From: Aurantiochytrium sp. KH105
Lineage: Eukaryota; Sar; Bigyra; Thraustochytrida; Thraustochytriidae
NCBI GenBank assembly: GCA_003116975.1
Contig: BGKB01000050.1
Span: forward strand, 186,001 to 250,000
Direction of reading: 5' to 3'
Length of the DNA: 64,000 nucleotides
In this document: piece after piece, positions 52,329 to 63,051 of the stretch
How the letters are laid out: each line of letters begins with the position of its first letter
How positions within the stretch are numbered: position 1 is the stretch's first letter
The notes under the pieces: model-generated
The model's input: the letters and a program-made list of their open reading frames with translations, nothing else
The model's database searches: none
What the model was told of the DNA's origin: nothing
Made by a program: the position numbers and the translations under genes

Positions 52329-55313
52329 TCACCTTCTTCAAGTCATGCTACTATTCCTTCAGATTTTTGGATTTCTTCATGAACTAAAAGCCTGCAAAAG
52401 TCCTCGACTTAACTTGAAGAGTATGATTAGCGCGAGGTACCAAAAGGAGTATATGATGCATCTATCGCTCCGCATTGAAGTCTGTCTTGTAGCGAGAGCA
52501 CACGTCAGCAAACGTCAAAGCGAAGAGTCTGCCGTACTTGCGTGTTGTAGACGCTACCTCTCCGGCCTTGTCCAGGTGAACCTTGCTCTGGGAGTTGCGC
52601 AGGAGCGACATTGCATTGGTTCCGAGGCCAGGTACTACCTAGTCTGGTTAATAAAGATGAACGCCCTGAACGCGAAGTACTCTAGTCCCAGTCATGCTGT
52701 TGTTGTAGACCTGTACGTTCAGGCCATACCGTAAGTCGGTTCAGGCCTTTCTGATCGAAATTTCTCGGGTTGCACATTGCCTCATCATCGATGGTTGCAT
52801 GCCCCCTCTGCATTCTTCCGTCGACTGCTCGCAGATCAGTGGTTCTCTGAAAAGCAATCAACGAACACTCGAAAAAGGTAACTTCCTTCCCCTCCGAGAG
52901 CGAGTGGTATTTCGCGAACGTTCACGGAAACTTCAATGTACCTGCTTCGATACGGTGCATTCCAACGCCGAAGACGGAATTCTATCTCGTAGTTTCACTT
53001 CGAGGGGTCGCAATCGTTTCTCCTTCCTAAAAAGAAAAAAAGAGACTGACGAACAACTTGAAATAGATGCCTCCGTCGCCACCGCAGCAGCAGCAGCTTT
53101 CGCCAGGCGATCGATCGATCGATCAATCGATCGTCCACACGTCGGTTAAGTTTCTTCTGTCGCGAACAATTTCTCGTCCCACGGACGGAACTCGTCCTCC
53201 TGCACATGCCATTCTTCTCCGAAATGATTTCTTCTGCGAAACTTCTCTGAAGCGAGCCAACTCGAATGAGCGTGGGACCTTGATTCAGATTATTTATTAT
53301 CGCTCTTGTTGCAGTGGTTGGCGGCAGTGGGGTCCCACACTTGATAATGTCAACTTTCTCGCGCGGTGCAGCGATGCAGGCAGCTAGCTGTTAGCGACAG
53401 GGTGCGGATGTCCCACGCTTGCCTACTTGTTTTCTGAGTTTTCACCCCCCTCTTTCCCCCCCGCCCCCCGCCGACCACCTCCCTCTCCCTCTGCACAATT
53501 TCTCACCCCAGCACATGGGGCCAAACCCCAGCTGGGTGGCTGTGGCAGCCACAGCTGCATGCAAGGGCGAACGAGTGACCATGGTGAGTGAGGTATCCCG
53601 TCAGTGGCATGGCACGGGCAGAGAGGGGCCGCTGCCTCTCATGCTCTACCATCCTTGTCACTTGCACAGCACAAATTGACACTTGCAATCAATATATAAC
53701 TCCGCAGCTTGCCGCTGGCATGATTGCCTGCACTCCGCACCTGCTGTAGTGCGTGGCGGCTGATGTGAATCGACCCTCGCTCCATGCTTCCCTTCGGACT
53801 GAACGAGGTGCTGCGCGCTGCACTGCGCGCTGCACTGCGTGTGTCTCTGCCCTGCGGCAGCTTCCACTCTTGCAACGCTGGTCTCCCGGACATCCTCGGG
53901 TGGGACGTCCTCGCTCCTGTCATTCGCAAGGCGCAGCACATGCATTCGTTCGTCCATACATACGGCGGCACGCGCTGCACGATTTCTGGCGTCCCTGCGC
54001 AGCAACGGCAGCCAGCGGCCATGGCGGCACGCTTGGCAGTTGTCGCTGGGCTTGGACCGACCGCATGGCCGGCTGCCCGCCTCATTTGGCAAAGCAGCCG
54101 CAGCCAACAGCTGCAGCTGCAGGTTTCGTAAAGGTCCCAACGGATCGTCAAGGCTAGGTAGGCCCAGGCCAGCTAGCTAGGACCAGTGCGCAGCGCGGCA
54201 CGTGCCCACCCCGCAAGCGTTGCGTCGACCCGAGACCTGCGCTGCCACTCCGCAGCCGTGCCGCCAGCACAGCGACCGTTCGCCTCGCTTCCTGGCGCGC
54301 GCGGCACGGCCTGCAGCTATGCTATCTATAGCTGCAGCAGTCGCGTTGACCGCTCCTGGCACGGCGGCCCGAGTCGCGGGCCAACGCTCCTCGCCGTCGA
54401 GCCACGCCGCGCCGCCATGCGCGTGAAGGCGCCGGCTCCGGGCCCGTCATCGTCAGCGTCGCGCCTGCTGCAGCACGGCTGCCGCACAAGCGAGCCTGCG
54501 TTGCTGTGCACGTGCACAATAATGCCAGCGGCGCCAAGCCAAGGCGCGCACGCCTGCGAGCCGTGGAGCCGGGCCGAGCTGGCTTGCTGCGGCGGTTACG
54601 ACTGCGAGCGGCCTCGGAAAGGAGAGAGAGGCGAGGCAAGGAGAATGCGGCACGCGCGGCCTCGTTCGCTTCTCTCGGCTCGGAAGACGGCCGGTCTGGG
54701 TCGTGGCGGTCGCGTATAAGTCGCTGCGCTGCACAAGGAATGAATGCACAACCGGCCAACGCGCCGTTTCCTTTCGACGGCGGTGTGGGCCTGTCGGTGC
54801 GGCAGCCTGCAACCGGAGGCCGGCCATCACGCCGCCGCCTGTGCTGCTGCTGCAAGCGTGCCACGCCAAGGGCGCGAGTTTCATGCACGAGTGGATGGTG
54901 GAAACCGGTGGATCGACCGTCCATCCGCATCCTCATGTCATCTATTGCGGGCGCGGGAGAAATGCCGACGCCGCGCGAGCCTCGGAGCGCGCGCCGGGCC
55001 CGCCCACAGCGGGGGGGGGGACGCTAGCGCTGTGCTAGGGTTTTCGTCGGCGCGTGTGGGTGGCTCTCTGACCCGGCGGGAAGCAATCGCCGGTGCAAAG
55101 CAAAGCTAGCAGAGAAGCAAAGAAGCAAAAGTAGGAGGCACGAGGCCCGGCCGACTCGCGCGCGTTTCTTCCACCACTTTCCGCCCGCCCGCCCGCCAGG
55201 ACACAGCAGCGGCTGCGGAGCAAAGCAAAAGCAAAAGCAAAAGCAAAACCCCAACGCGGAAAAGACGAAGAAGAAGAAGAAGAAGAAGAAGAAGTCAAAG
55301 CAAGGTAGCAACC
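52329..55313. other. 3 kb intergenic region
   Basis: The first 900 bases are AT-richer and without domain-bearing frames; a CGAT cluster occurs at 53108-53135; 53440-53500 is C-rich. From 53800 the DNA has gcactgcgcgct repeats and ctgcagctgcag strings. The last 120 bases (agcaaaagcaaaagc, then (AAG)n at 55267-55295) are the probable leader of the metallopeptidase gene. No gene supported. Confidence 0.55.
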
Positions 55314-57347
55314 ATGCGCAATACAACACACCGCACCGCTGCAAAGAAGGCGGCGGTGGCGGCGGCGGCGATGGCCATCTCTGTCCTGGCCTGCTGCATT
55401 GGTGAGACCAGCGCCCATGGAAGTCGAGGCGGCGAAGAAAGCACAACGATGGACCTCGATAACATCGCACTCACAGGCGTAGACGATGTGGCCTTTTTCA
55501 TTGGCAATGGCGGCGCCTCCATGGAACTCGCCGTTGCCTTCAACGAGACCATCGCAGCCTTCAATCTTACGGTGGTCGACGACATCTACGCCGACGTGGG
55601 ACAGCAAGAGCAGCCTCAGCACACTTTCCGATGGGTCGCTCCCGGCGAGGGCTGGGCCGTCGCAACTGTTGACGAAAATGGTACCATCGAGGGCGCGTTC
55701 TATAACGCTACTGCCAACTCTACAACGCAGTTCTACCACCGCTCCCACCTCGAGCGAAGTCTCGGGGAGGAAGGCCTGCGTCGCTCGCTGCGAACCGCTG
55801 TTGGCCCGCAAGAAACACACTATTTCGCGCGCAGACTCGACAACGTCACGTTCACGTGCGGGCAACCGCAAATCACTGTCCCCGAGCCCGAAGTAGAGAC
55901 GGGTGCAATCCAGCGCAGCATCAGCCTCGCCTCTCGCGCATCCAACTCTCACGTCATTTACGGGAGCAACGACTGTTACGAGGGCGATAAAAACATGCAC
56001 TTTTTTGAGCATGGCATCGCCATCGACCAGACCTTTCTCGATCTTTTCGGAAGCCGTAGCGCCGCCATCAAAAAGGCAGAGTCCACTGTTGCCACCTCGT
56101 CTGCAATCTACGAGTACCAGATGAACGTGCGTCTTCGCATCGGCAAGATTCTCGTTGCTGGAGATGATGACGCCACACATGACATCTTCTACAACTGCCA
56201 AGACGGAACGAGCTCGTCTCTTGCCGTCTTTCGAGGCTTCGTCAAGAACATCCCCGAGGGCTATAACCAGGGAAGCTGGCACCTCATGACTAATTGCTAC
56301 CCGCTCATCCCTGGCGGCGGTGCGCAGACGGTCGGTACTGCCAACTTTAACACTGCCGGTTGCGACAAGAACAAATATGGCTGGAACGCTGCTGTGTCCA
56401 CCTACATTACCTCCTTTTGGACGGTCTATGCACACGAGCAGGGCCACAACTTTGGCGCCTCGCACTCTTTTGAGCTCGGCGTGGGCAAGACGGGCGGCGT
56501 CATGGACTACGGCAACGTCAACATCGATGGCGAGCCGCTGTTTCAGGATGCGCGCCTCACTCAAATGTGCGCGCGCTTTCAGGTTCTCAAAGCTACCACG
56601 TGCGAGTTCTTTTACAGCGCCAAAGAGGGCAAGCCCGAGGTGCTTCCGCCTGAGGTCCCTTCGCTGAGCACTGCAGAGAAAAAGTGTGCCTACGTCACAC
56701 GAACCGCTTGCACTGCGGCTGACAACTACTGTATGTGGGACGCAACAAACAAGAAGTGCGCCTTTAGCCCGATGATGAGCCTGAAGAAGGGATCGTCTTG
56801 CCGCAGCAACAATAAGCGGGCTGCTGACGACTACGTTACGGTACTCGCTTCGACTCGTCTTGATTGTGTTAGTGCATGCGTCGTTCAAGGCGATTGCTAT
56901 GGCGTTGAGTACGATGCTGACACGCAATTCTGCGAAATGTGGAGCACCAACGTTGACACTGTTGCTTCTGCGCCTTCGAACCGTGAGTGCATTATTGTCA
57001 AGCCCAACGCTGATACGGCTTCGCTCACTGGAACTTGCTCTGGCCTTGACAAAGACGCCTGTTCTGGCGCTTGCATGTGGTCCTCTGTAAGGTCTTCATG
57101 CGTCAATAAGCGCTTCTTTGAACTCGGCGGCCAGTGCTTGCTCAACAAAAAGTCCAAGTCCTCGTACTCTACGCTCAAGAAGAAGGTGGCCTCTCTCGAG
57201 GAATGCCAGGCTCTGTGTGACAGCGACTGTGCGGCCGTTGAATACGAGTCTAGCACCAAAAAGTGCCGTCTGTGGAGCAAGGGTAAGATTCCCTCATCGG
57301 GCAAGGCCAACGCCAAGAAAACCTGCTACGCGCGCGTGGCACTCTGA
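55314..57347 (+). CDS. Secreted M12B (ADAM-like) zinc metallopeptidase with Cys-rich C-terminal repeats
   Basis: A 677-residue protein from ATG 55314 (aaccATGcg). A basic start and hydrophobic run (VAAAAMAISVLACCIG, about 14-30) form a signal peptide. A prodomain-like region follows (to about 200) with several N-glycosylation sequons (NETI, NLTV, NATANST). The catalytic domain has the zinc site H374-E375-x-x-H378-x-x-G-x-x-H384 (HEQGHNFGASH) and a Met-turn GGVMDYGN, both diagnostic for metzincins of the ADAM/reprolysin group. The C-terminus holds two short Cys motifs (CAYVTRTACTAADNYCMWD, CSGLDKDACSGACMWSS) alternating with two PAN/Apple-like units (DCVSACVVQGDCYGVEYD; ECQALCDSDCAAVEYE), probably for carbohydrate or protein binding outside the cell. 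No transmembrane anchor is seen. It likely degrades extracellular protein. Confidence 0.92.
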   Translation: MRNTTHRTAAKKAAVAAAAMAISVLACCIGETSAHGSRGGEESTTMDLDNIALTGVDDVAFFIGNGGASMELAVAFNETIAAFNLTVVDDIYADVGQQEQPQHTFRWVAPGEGWAVATVDENGTIEGAFYNATANSTTQFYHRSHLERSLGEEGLRRSLRTAVGPQETHYFARRLDNVTFTCGQPQITVPEPEVETGAIQRSISLASRASNSHVIYGSNDCYEGDKNMHFFEHGIAIDQTFLDLFGSRSAAIKKAESTVATSSAIYEYQMNVRLRIGKILVAGDDDATHDIFYNCQDGTSSSLAVFRGFVKNIPEGYNQGSWHLMTNCYPLIPGGGAQTVGTANFNTAGCDKNKYGWNAAVSTYITSFWTVYAHEQGHNFGASHSFELGVGKTGGVMDYGNVNIDGEPLFQDARLTQMCARFQVLKATTCEFFYSAKEGKPEVLPPEVPSLSTAEKKCAYVTRTACTAADNYCMWDATNKKCAFSPMMSLKKGSSCRSNNKRAADDYVTVLASTRLDCVSACVVQGDCYGVEYDADTQFCEMWSTNVDTVASAPSNRECIIVKPNADTASLTGTCSGLDKDACSGACMWSSVRSSCVNKRFFELGGQCLLNKKSKSSYSTLKKKVASLEECQALCDSDCAAVEYESSTKKCRLWSKGKIPSSGKANAKKTCYARVAL

Positions 57348-58225
57348 TTCTGTTCGTCTACGACTGTACTCTCGAGCCGGACTTCTTCCCTCCGAATCCT
57401 CCTTTTCTCTTTGAAAACATTATGTACCACCACCACTTGCCAGATGTACTACGACCACTCTCCTTTTGTACACGTTGAAAAACAAGATCTGCACCTGCTC
57501 ATCCCAACAACATTCACCAAACCCATCTTTTTATTTTATGTTCTCCTCGTCCCTGCTTCCCTGCGCGTGACTGTGCCGGCCGGACCTCGAGTCCTTCTCC
57601 TTGACTCCTGTCACGGCGCTTTCCTGTCTGCAAACCTCGCGTTCTTCTTCTCCGCCTCGGTCTCGTCTTTGTCAACGCCTACTCCCCCTCCCTCCATTTT
57701 CCTGGCGTGGCGTCTTGCAGTAAATGAATGACCCGCCCGCCCTGGGCGAGAAGCTCTCACCGGTCGTCGAGGCGCCTCGAGTCCTGCCCTGCCGAGCATC
57801 CATCCATCCATCCGTCCGTCCATCCGTCCGTCCGAGTCGGGGGCGTGGCGAGTGATGGTCTCGGCGCCGGCATTCTCATCAGCAGCAGCAGGCACAATCA
57901 ACCGTGCGTGCGGCATTCTCAATTCTCATCAGCCGCCATGGCCATTGCCGGTCTCACGCGATCCACCGTCGGTTCAACGTCTGCTCGCTCTCAAAAAGAA
58001 AAGTCAGGCTGTCAAGACTCAGTCTCTTTGCAACCGCGGCTGCTGCTGCTGCTGCAGGACCGACTCGTCTCGCGGGCAGAACCCGATCGCTAGCTCGGGC
58101 GCGGGCGCTGGCTGCGCGGGCGGCGCCGGGCGCGCGCGGAGAGCAAGGCGCAGCCGCGGCGCGAGAGGCATCCAGGCGCCCGTCCAGCCAGCCAGCCAGC
58201 CAGGCGTCCAGGCATTCATCGATCC
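57348..58225. other. Intergenic region between metallopeptidase and ABC transporter genes
   Basis: T/C-rich 3' region, then catc/cgtc repeats at 57796-57835 and cagc repeats at 58184-58203 just before the transporter start. No gene. Confidence 0.55.
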
Positions 58226-61200
58226 ATGGCCGCCGATGCTCCGGCGGCGGGCGGCAGCGCCGAGGGCGGAACGCGAGCCGCGGCTGCGTCTGCGGCAGCG
58301 CCCGCTGCTCCGGGCGCGCAAGAGCGAGGCCAGAGCGGGGCCAGCCGCGGAGAGCCCGCTGGCGTCTCGGCGGCCGCTCGCGGGGACGAACTCGAGGCCC
58401 ATGCCGGCGAGCGCAAAGAGCATCCCGGGGCCGGCGAGGGAGATTCTGAGGCCGCCACGGGCCAATTCTGGGACAACTTTCAGAGGGCAGGTCTGCTCCG
58501 AAGATGGACCTTCTCGTGGGCTACGCCGCTCATGAACGTGGCCTTCAAACGCGAGATCGAACCGGGCGAGCTCTGGCATCTTCTTCACCGCCATAAAAGC
58601 GAAACTCTCACCGAGAAACTCGAAGCCGCGTGGCATCGAGAGCTGGAGAAACGGGGTCGCGAGGGTGCTCGTCTTTGGCGCGCGCTCATCCCAGTCTTTG
58701 GTTATGAGTACTTTCAGGCCTTCATGTACCACATGGCCTGGCTCGTGGTCATCATGACCACGAATGCAGTCCTTCTCGTGCAAATCTTGAACTTGCTCGA
58801 CGACTTTGCGGCCGGCACTGCAGACACCGTCACAGCCGGGAGCTTGGAGATCCCGTACTTTGGTTTTGTGTATGCTGTGCTCTTTGGCATTGGAGAAGTC
58901 TTTCGCTCCGTCTTTATTAACCAGCACTGGGCCATCGCCTGCGTCACAGGCATCAATGTTCGCGCTGCTGCTGCCGCTCTACTCTTTCAAAAGACCACTC
59001 GCCTCCGGAACTCTGGCAATGCCGCCGGACAGCTCCTCAACATGATGTCCAACGACGTTGAGCGCCTCCGTGAGGCGTGCACGTACGGTATCTTTATTGC
59101 TTCCACACCCATCACCCTTCTCACCATCATCCTCGTCGGACTCTGGGTGCTTGGTCCCTCGATCCTGGCAGGCTTTGTCATTCTTATTCTCAGCGTCCCA
59201 ATTCAGGCCCGCATTGCGCGAGTGACAAGCAGGCTTCGTCGGCAGTCCATCAAGATTACCGACGAACGAGTCACTCTCATGAATGAGATTCTTCAAGCAG
59301 CACAGCTCATCAAATTGTACGCCTGGGAGTCTAGTTTTGTAGAAAAGGTAGCTCGTGTTCGTGCTGCAGAGCTTGTCAAGATTCGTCACACGACCTACGT
59401 CAAGGCGGTCAATGCTGCTCTATCTCAGGTGATCCCGCTCGTCACCTCCTTTGCTAGTTTTCTTGTCCACACAGTCATTTTGGGCGAGACACTGACGGCC
59501 TCGCAAGCTTTTGCGACGCTTTCGCTTTTCAACGTCTCTCGCTTCCCACTCTCGGTGCTTCCGCTCTCGGTGCGATTTACCGCAGAGGCGGCCGTTGGTC
59601 TTCAGCGCATCGGCGACTATCTCAAACTCGAAGAAATCATTCCCGAGCAGTCTACAGACCATCTCGACGCTGCAAGCGATCGTAGCGTCCCGGCAATTGA
59701 AGTGCAAGACGCTCAGTTTACCTGGGGATCCTTGCGTGCTTCAGAAGGCTCGGACGAAGGACATTATCCTGCAAAGCAAAAAGAGAGTCGAAAGGGCGCG
59801 GGGAAAGAGGACGAGGGAGGCGAAGAAGAGGAGTCCGCATCGCCTTTGCGAGTCGAGTCGCTCGCCATCCGCCAAGCCTCGCTCACTTGCATTGTCGGCG
59901 CTGTCGGTAGCGGCAAATCGTCGCTCTTTGCGAGCTTGCTCGGCGACATGAGGCGGACACAGGGCCGATCTTGCATTCGCGGATCGATTGCTTACGTCGG
60001 CCAAAATCCGTGGGTCTTTAATGCTACTTTTCAAGAGAACATTCTCTTTGGAAAACCATATGAAGCCGCAAAATTCCGCAGAGCCATTCGTGTTGCTGCG
60101 CTTGAGCCGGACCTCAAAGCTCTTCCCAGTGGACTTTCGACAGAGCTTGGGGAACGTGGTATCAACGTTTCTGGAGGCCAAAAGGCACGACTCGCTTTGG
60201 CCCGCGCAGTCTACGCAGATTGTGACGTGTATTTGCTCGACGACGTCCTTTCGGCAGTGGACGCCCATGTGTCGGCCCACATCTGGAAGGAATGTATTCG
60301 CTCTGCCCTGCGTGACAAGACAGTCGTCCTCGTCACGCACGGTCTGCATCTTCTCAAGGAGGCAGACCAGGTCGTCGTATTACAAGACATGCGGATTGTC
60401 GCCAAGGGAACATACAATGAGCTTCTCGATAGCGAGTACGGTCACATGGTTCTTTCCACGGCATTTGACGCCCACAAGGACTCGGCAGAGGCTGATCAAG
60501 ACACTGGCGATGCCGAATTTTCTGCTGCTAAAGGCCAAGGTCAAGAAAGAGAGAAAGAACGGGGAGGAGACATGCTTGGCGACGAAAGTACGGCGATGAC
60601 ATCCGACGAGGATGCCGAGATTCTCTACAATCGCGAAGCAAGTACAATTCTCGAAGATGAGGACGAAGACGTCGTTTCGAGTAGCACCGAGGCTGTGGCA
60701 CGCATTGTCAGCTCGGAATTGAATCTTCCCGATGAGGACGGCACGCGACTTGGCAAACTCACAACACAAGAGGACCGCCAGGTCGGTGCCGTGTCCAAGA
60801 CAACCATTCGCGCTTTTGCAAAAAGCGCGGGCGGCAGATGCGTCCTTCTCTTTTGCTTTTTGCTCTTTTGGCTATCTGAGGGCAGCAAGAACGCAAGCGA
60901 GGCGTGGCTCACGGCATGGACTGCCGATACTTTTGTGATGGAGCCTTGGTTCTACAACACAATCTACGGCGTCTTCATGATTGTTGTGACCTTTTTTATG
61001 GTTTTGCGCGGCGTGGTTTTTGGTCGCGCGCTTCTTCGCGCCTCGCAGGGCCTACACGACGCAGCATTTCTCGCTTGCATGCGCGCGCGCATGGATTTTT
61101 TCCAGGTCACGCCTCTTGGCCGTATCCTCGCGCGTTTCAGCAGCGACATTGACAAGATTGACACCCTCTTGGTCGACATTGCCGAGGTTTGTATTTCGCT

Positions 61201-62728
61201 ACTCGTGCGTACCTTTTTGGCGATTATTGTGGTGGCTGCAGCGCTGCCGGCCTTTCTCGTGGCAGTCGTTCCTCTAGTTTTTCTGTATGTGCGGCTTCTC
61301 AATTATTTCCGCCGCGTGGTGCGGCAGATGAAGCGCATCGACAGCATTTCGAGATCTCCATTGATTAGCCAAGTGCAGTCGCTCGTGCTTGGTCTCACGG
61401 ACACGCGCGCCTACGGTCGTCTTGATGCTGCGATCAATCGCCAATACGTTCTCGTCGAAGAGTCCTCGAGGGGTTACCTTGGATTCTACATGGCCAACCG
61501 ATGGATCGGTTTCCGTCTCGACTACATTACAACGTCAATTGTTGCGGCATCGGCGATGCTGTGTATCATTTTTGCTTCGACCATTTCCGCTGGTTTGGCA
61601 GGTCTCGTGTTGAGTAGCAGCTTGCAGACGGCGGGGATTCTTCAATTTGCAACGCGACAGGCTGCGGAGCTTGAAGCACAGTTCACTTCTGTGGAGCGCG
61701 TGCGTTTTTTCATCGAGTCGACGCCAACCGAGCGCGATACCATCGACGACGATGATGACGACGGTGACAAGAACGACGACGGTTTATCGGACAGCCCTGA
61801 CGACGCAGTAGCTGTGATGCGCAAGGCTCGACGTCATGAAGAAGGGCCCGCGAGCGTTGCAGTGGGGCGGGCTTCGGCAGTGGACGAGTCTTGGCCTGCG
61901 CAGGGCGAGATTTGTTTCGAAAATTATTCGACTCGATACCGCGACGGTCTTCCGTTTGTCTTGAAGAACCTCACCATGACCATCCCCGGAGGCAAGAGCA
62001 CGGCGCTGGTTGGACGATCTGGCAGCGGAAAGAGCACCGTGAGTGCGGTCGCTTTGTTTCGCATCGTCGAGGCAGTTCATGGACGCATCACAATCGACGG
62101 TGTCAACATTGCCAAGGTCCCCTTGCAAACACTGCGAGGCCGCGCGCTAGCCATTGTGCCGCAGTCGCCGACTCTCTTTGCCGGGACGATTCGCTCGAAT
62201 CTCGACCCATTTGATGAGCACACGGACGACGAGATCTGGCAAGCGCTTGAAAACGTGCACCTCGCCGACTTTGTGGCGTCACTTGGGGCTGCTGACGACC
62301 GCGAGCAAAGCCCTAGCTCCGTCTCGTTCCATATCCAGACACGCAAGTCAGGCCTGTCCCATGTGCTCTCGGAGGGTGGCTCAAACCTGTCGGCAGGTCA
62401 GCGCCAGCTCTTGGCGTTTGGCCGCGCCTTGCTCAAGAATGCGCGCATCATTTGCGTCGACGAGGGCACAAGTTCCGTCGACGAGGCTGCCGATCTTGCA
62501 ATTCAGAACACGCTCCAGCACGCGTGCAAGGGCCGCACGCTGATCATTGTCGCACACAGACTTGCGTCCACGGCGCACTGCGACCAAATTTGCGTTCTCG
62601 AGCAGGGGGGCCTTCTTGAGGCCGGACGTCCTGCAGACCTTTTGCAAGATCCAGCGTCGCAGTACGCTGCGCTCTGGAAGGCCGCAATCTCTGCCTCCGA
62701 GTCGGCCAAGGGGGGGGAGGAGCATTGA
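58226..62728 (+). CDS. ABC transporter, subfamily C (MRP type), full-length
   Basis: A 1500-residue protein from ATG 58226 (ccATGgcc) in the TMD1-NBD1-TMD2-NBD2 order of short MRPs (no TMD0). The lead-in WTFSWATPLMNVAFKREIE is characteristic. NBD1 has Walker A GAVGSGKSS (558-566), signature SGGQK (649-653) and Walker B LLDD (672-673), with Asp in place of the catalytic Glu. NBD2 has Walker A GRSGSGKST (1263-1271), signature LSAGQ (near 1388-1392) and Walker B VDE with Glu1413. This asymmetry, with a degenerate NBD1 site, is normal for ABCC proteins. Linkers before NBD1 and after it are highly acidic. MRPs export organic anions and conjugates across plasma or vacuolar membranes using ATP; the substrate cannot be read from sequence. 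It follows the metallopeptidase gene on the same strand. Confidence 0.96.
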   Translation: MAADAPAAGGSAEGGTRAAAASAAAPAAPGAQERGQSGASRGEPAGVSAAARGDELEAHAGERKEHPGAGEGDSEAATGQFWDNFQRAGLLRRWTFSWATPLMNVAFKREIEPGELWHLLHRHKSETLTEKLEAAWHRELEKRGREGARLWRALIPVFGYEYFQAFMYHMAWLVVIMTTNAVLLVQILNLLDDFAAGTADTVTAGSLEIPYFGFVYAVLFGIGEVFRSVFINQHWAIACVTGINVRAAAAALLFQKTTRLRNSGNAAGQLLNMMSNDVERLREACTYGIFIASTPITLLTIILVGLWVLGPSILAGFVILILSVPIQARIARVTSRLRRQSIKITDERVTLMNEILQAAQLIKLYAWESSFVEKVARVRAAELVKIRHTTYVKAVNAALSQVIPLVTSFASFLVHTVILGETLTASQAFATLSLFNVSRFPLSVLPLSVRFTAEAAVGLQRIGDYLKLEEIIPEQSTDHLDAASDRSVPAIEVQDAQFTWGSLRASEGSDEGHYPAKQKESRKGAGKEDEGGEEEESASPLRVESLAIRQASLTCIVGAVGSGKSSLFASLLGDMRRTQGRSCIRGSIAYVGQNPWVFNATFQENILFGKPYEAAKFRRAIRVAALEPDLKALPSGLSTELGERGINVSGGQKARLALARAVYADCDVYLLDDVLSAVDAHVSAHIWKECIRSALRDKTVVLVTHGLHLLKEADQVVVLQDMRIVAKGTYNELLDSEYGHMVLSTAFDAHKDSAEADQDTGDAEFSAAKGQGQEREKERGGDMLGDESTAMTSDEDAEILYNREASTILEDEDEDVVSSSTEAVARIVSSELNLPDEDGTRLGKLTTQEDRQVGAVSKTTIRAFAKSAGGRCVLLFCFLLFWLSEGSKNASEAWLTAWTADTFVMEPWFYNTIYGVFMIVVTFFMVLRGVVFGRALLRASQGLHDAAFLACMRARMDFFQVTPLGRILARFSSDIDKIDTLLVDIAEVCISLLVRTFLAIIVVAAALPAFLVAVVPLVFLYVRLLNYFRRVVRQMKRIDSISRSPLISQVQSLVLGLTDTRAYGRLDAAINRQYVLVEESSRGYLGFYMANRWIGFRLDYITTSIVAASAMLCIIFASTISAGLAGLVLSSSLQTAGILQFATRQAAELEAQFTSVERVRFFIESTPTERDTIDDDDDDGDKNDDGLSDSPDDAVAVMRKARRHEEGPASVAVGRASAVDESWPAQGEICFENYSTRYRDGLPFVLKNLTMTIPGGKSTALVGRSGSGKSTVSAVALFRIVEAVHGRITIDGVNIAKVPLQTLRGRALAIVPQSPTLFAGTIRSNLDPFDEHTDDEIWQALENVHLADFVASLGAADDREQSPSSVSFHIQTRKSGLSHVLSEGGSNLSAGQRQLLAFGRALLKNARIICVDEGTSSVDEAADLAIQNTLQHACKGRTLIIVAHRLASTAHCDQICVLEQGGLLEAGRPADLLQDPASQYAALWKAAISASESAKGGEEH

Positions 62729-63051
62729 TTCTATATGAACAGGGAGAGAAAAGGAGGAGGGCCAGTCGCAACGACGAATGTCCCGACCCGGGTCGTGCTT
62801 GAACTGTGGGGATGCCGTGTGTGTGTGGGGGGGGGGGGGGGGAAGGGGCGACGGACGGTGGTGCAATGCGCGCGCAATGCATGTGCGAGGCGCTGTTGCC
62901 CAGCCAGGACGCGCGCGCGCTGGCCATGCAGACAGACCCCAATAGCAAAGCGAAGAAGCGTCGTGCCCAACAAAGTATTTGCGAACCTGAACGATTGATA
63001 TCCTTGTGTGCAGAAAGACAGGCAGTCAGTCTCATTGTTAAAAAAGGAAAG
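62729..63051. other. Short intergenic region with G-run
   Basis: Includes gtgtgtgtgg followed by a run of about 17 G (62825-62842) and the leader of the next gene (gttaaaaaaggaaag before the ATG). No gene. Confidence 0.6.
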
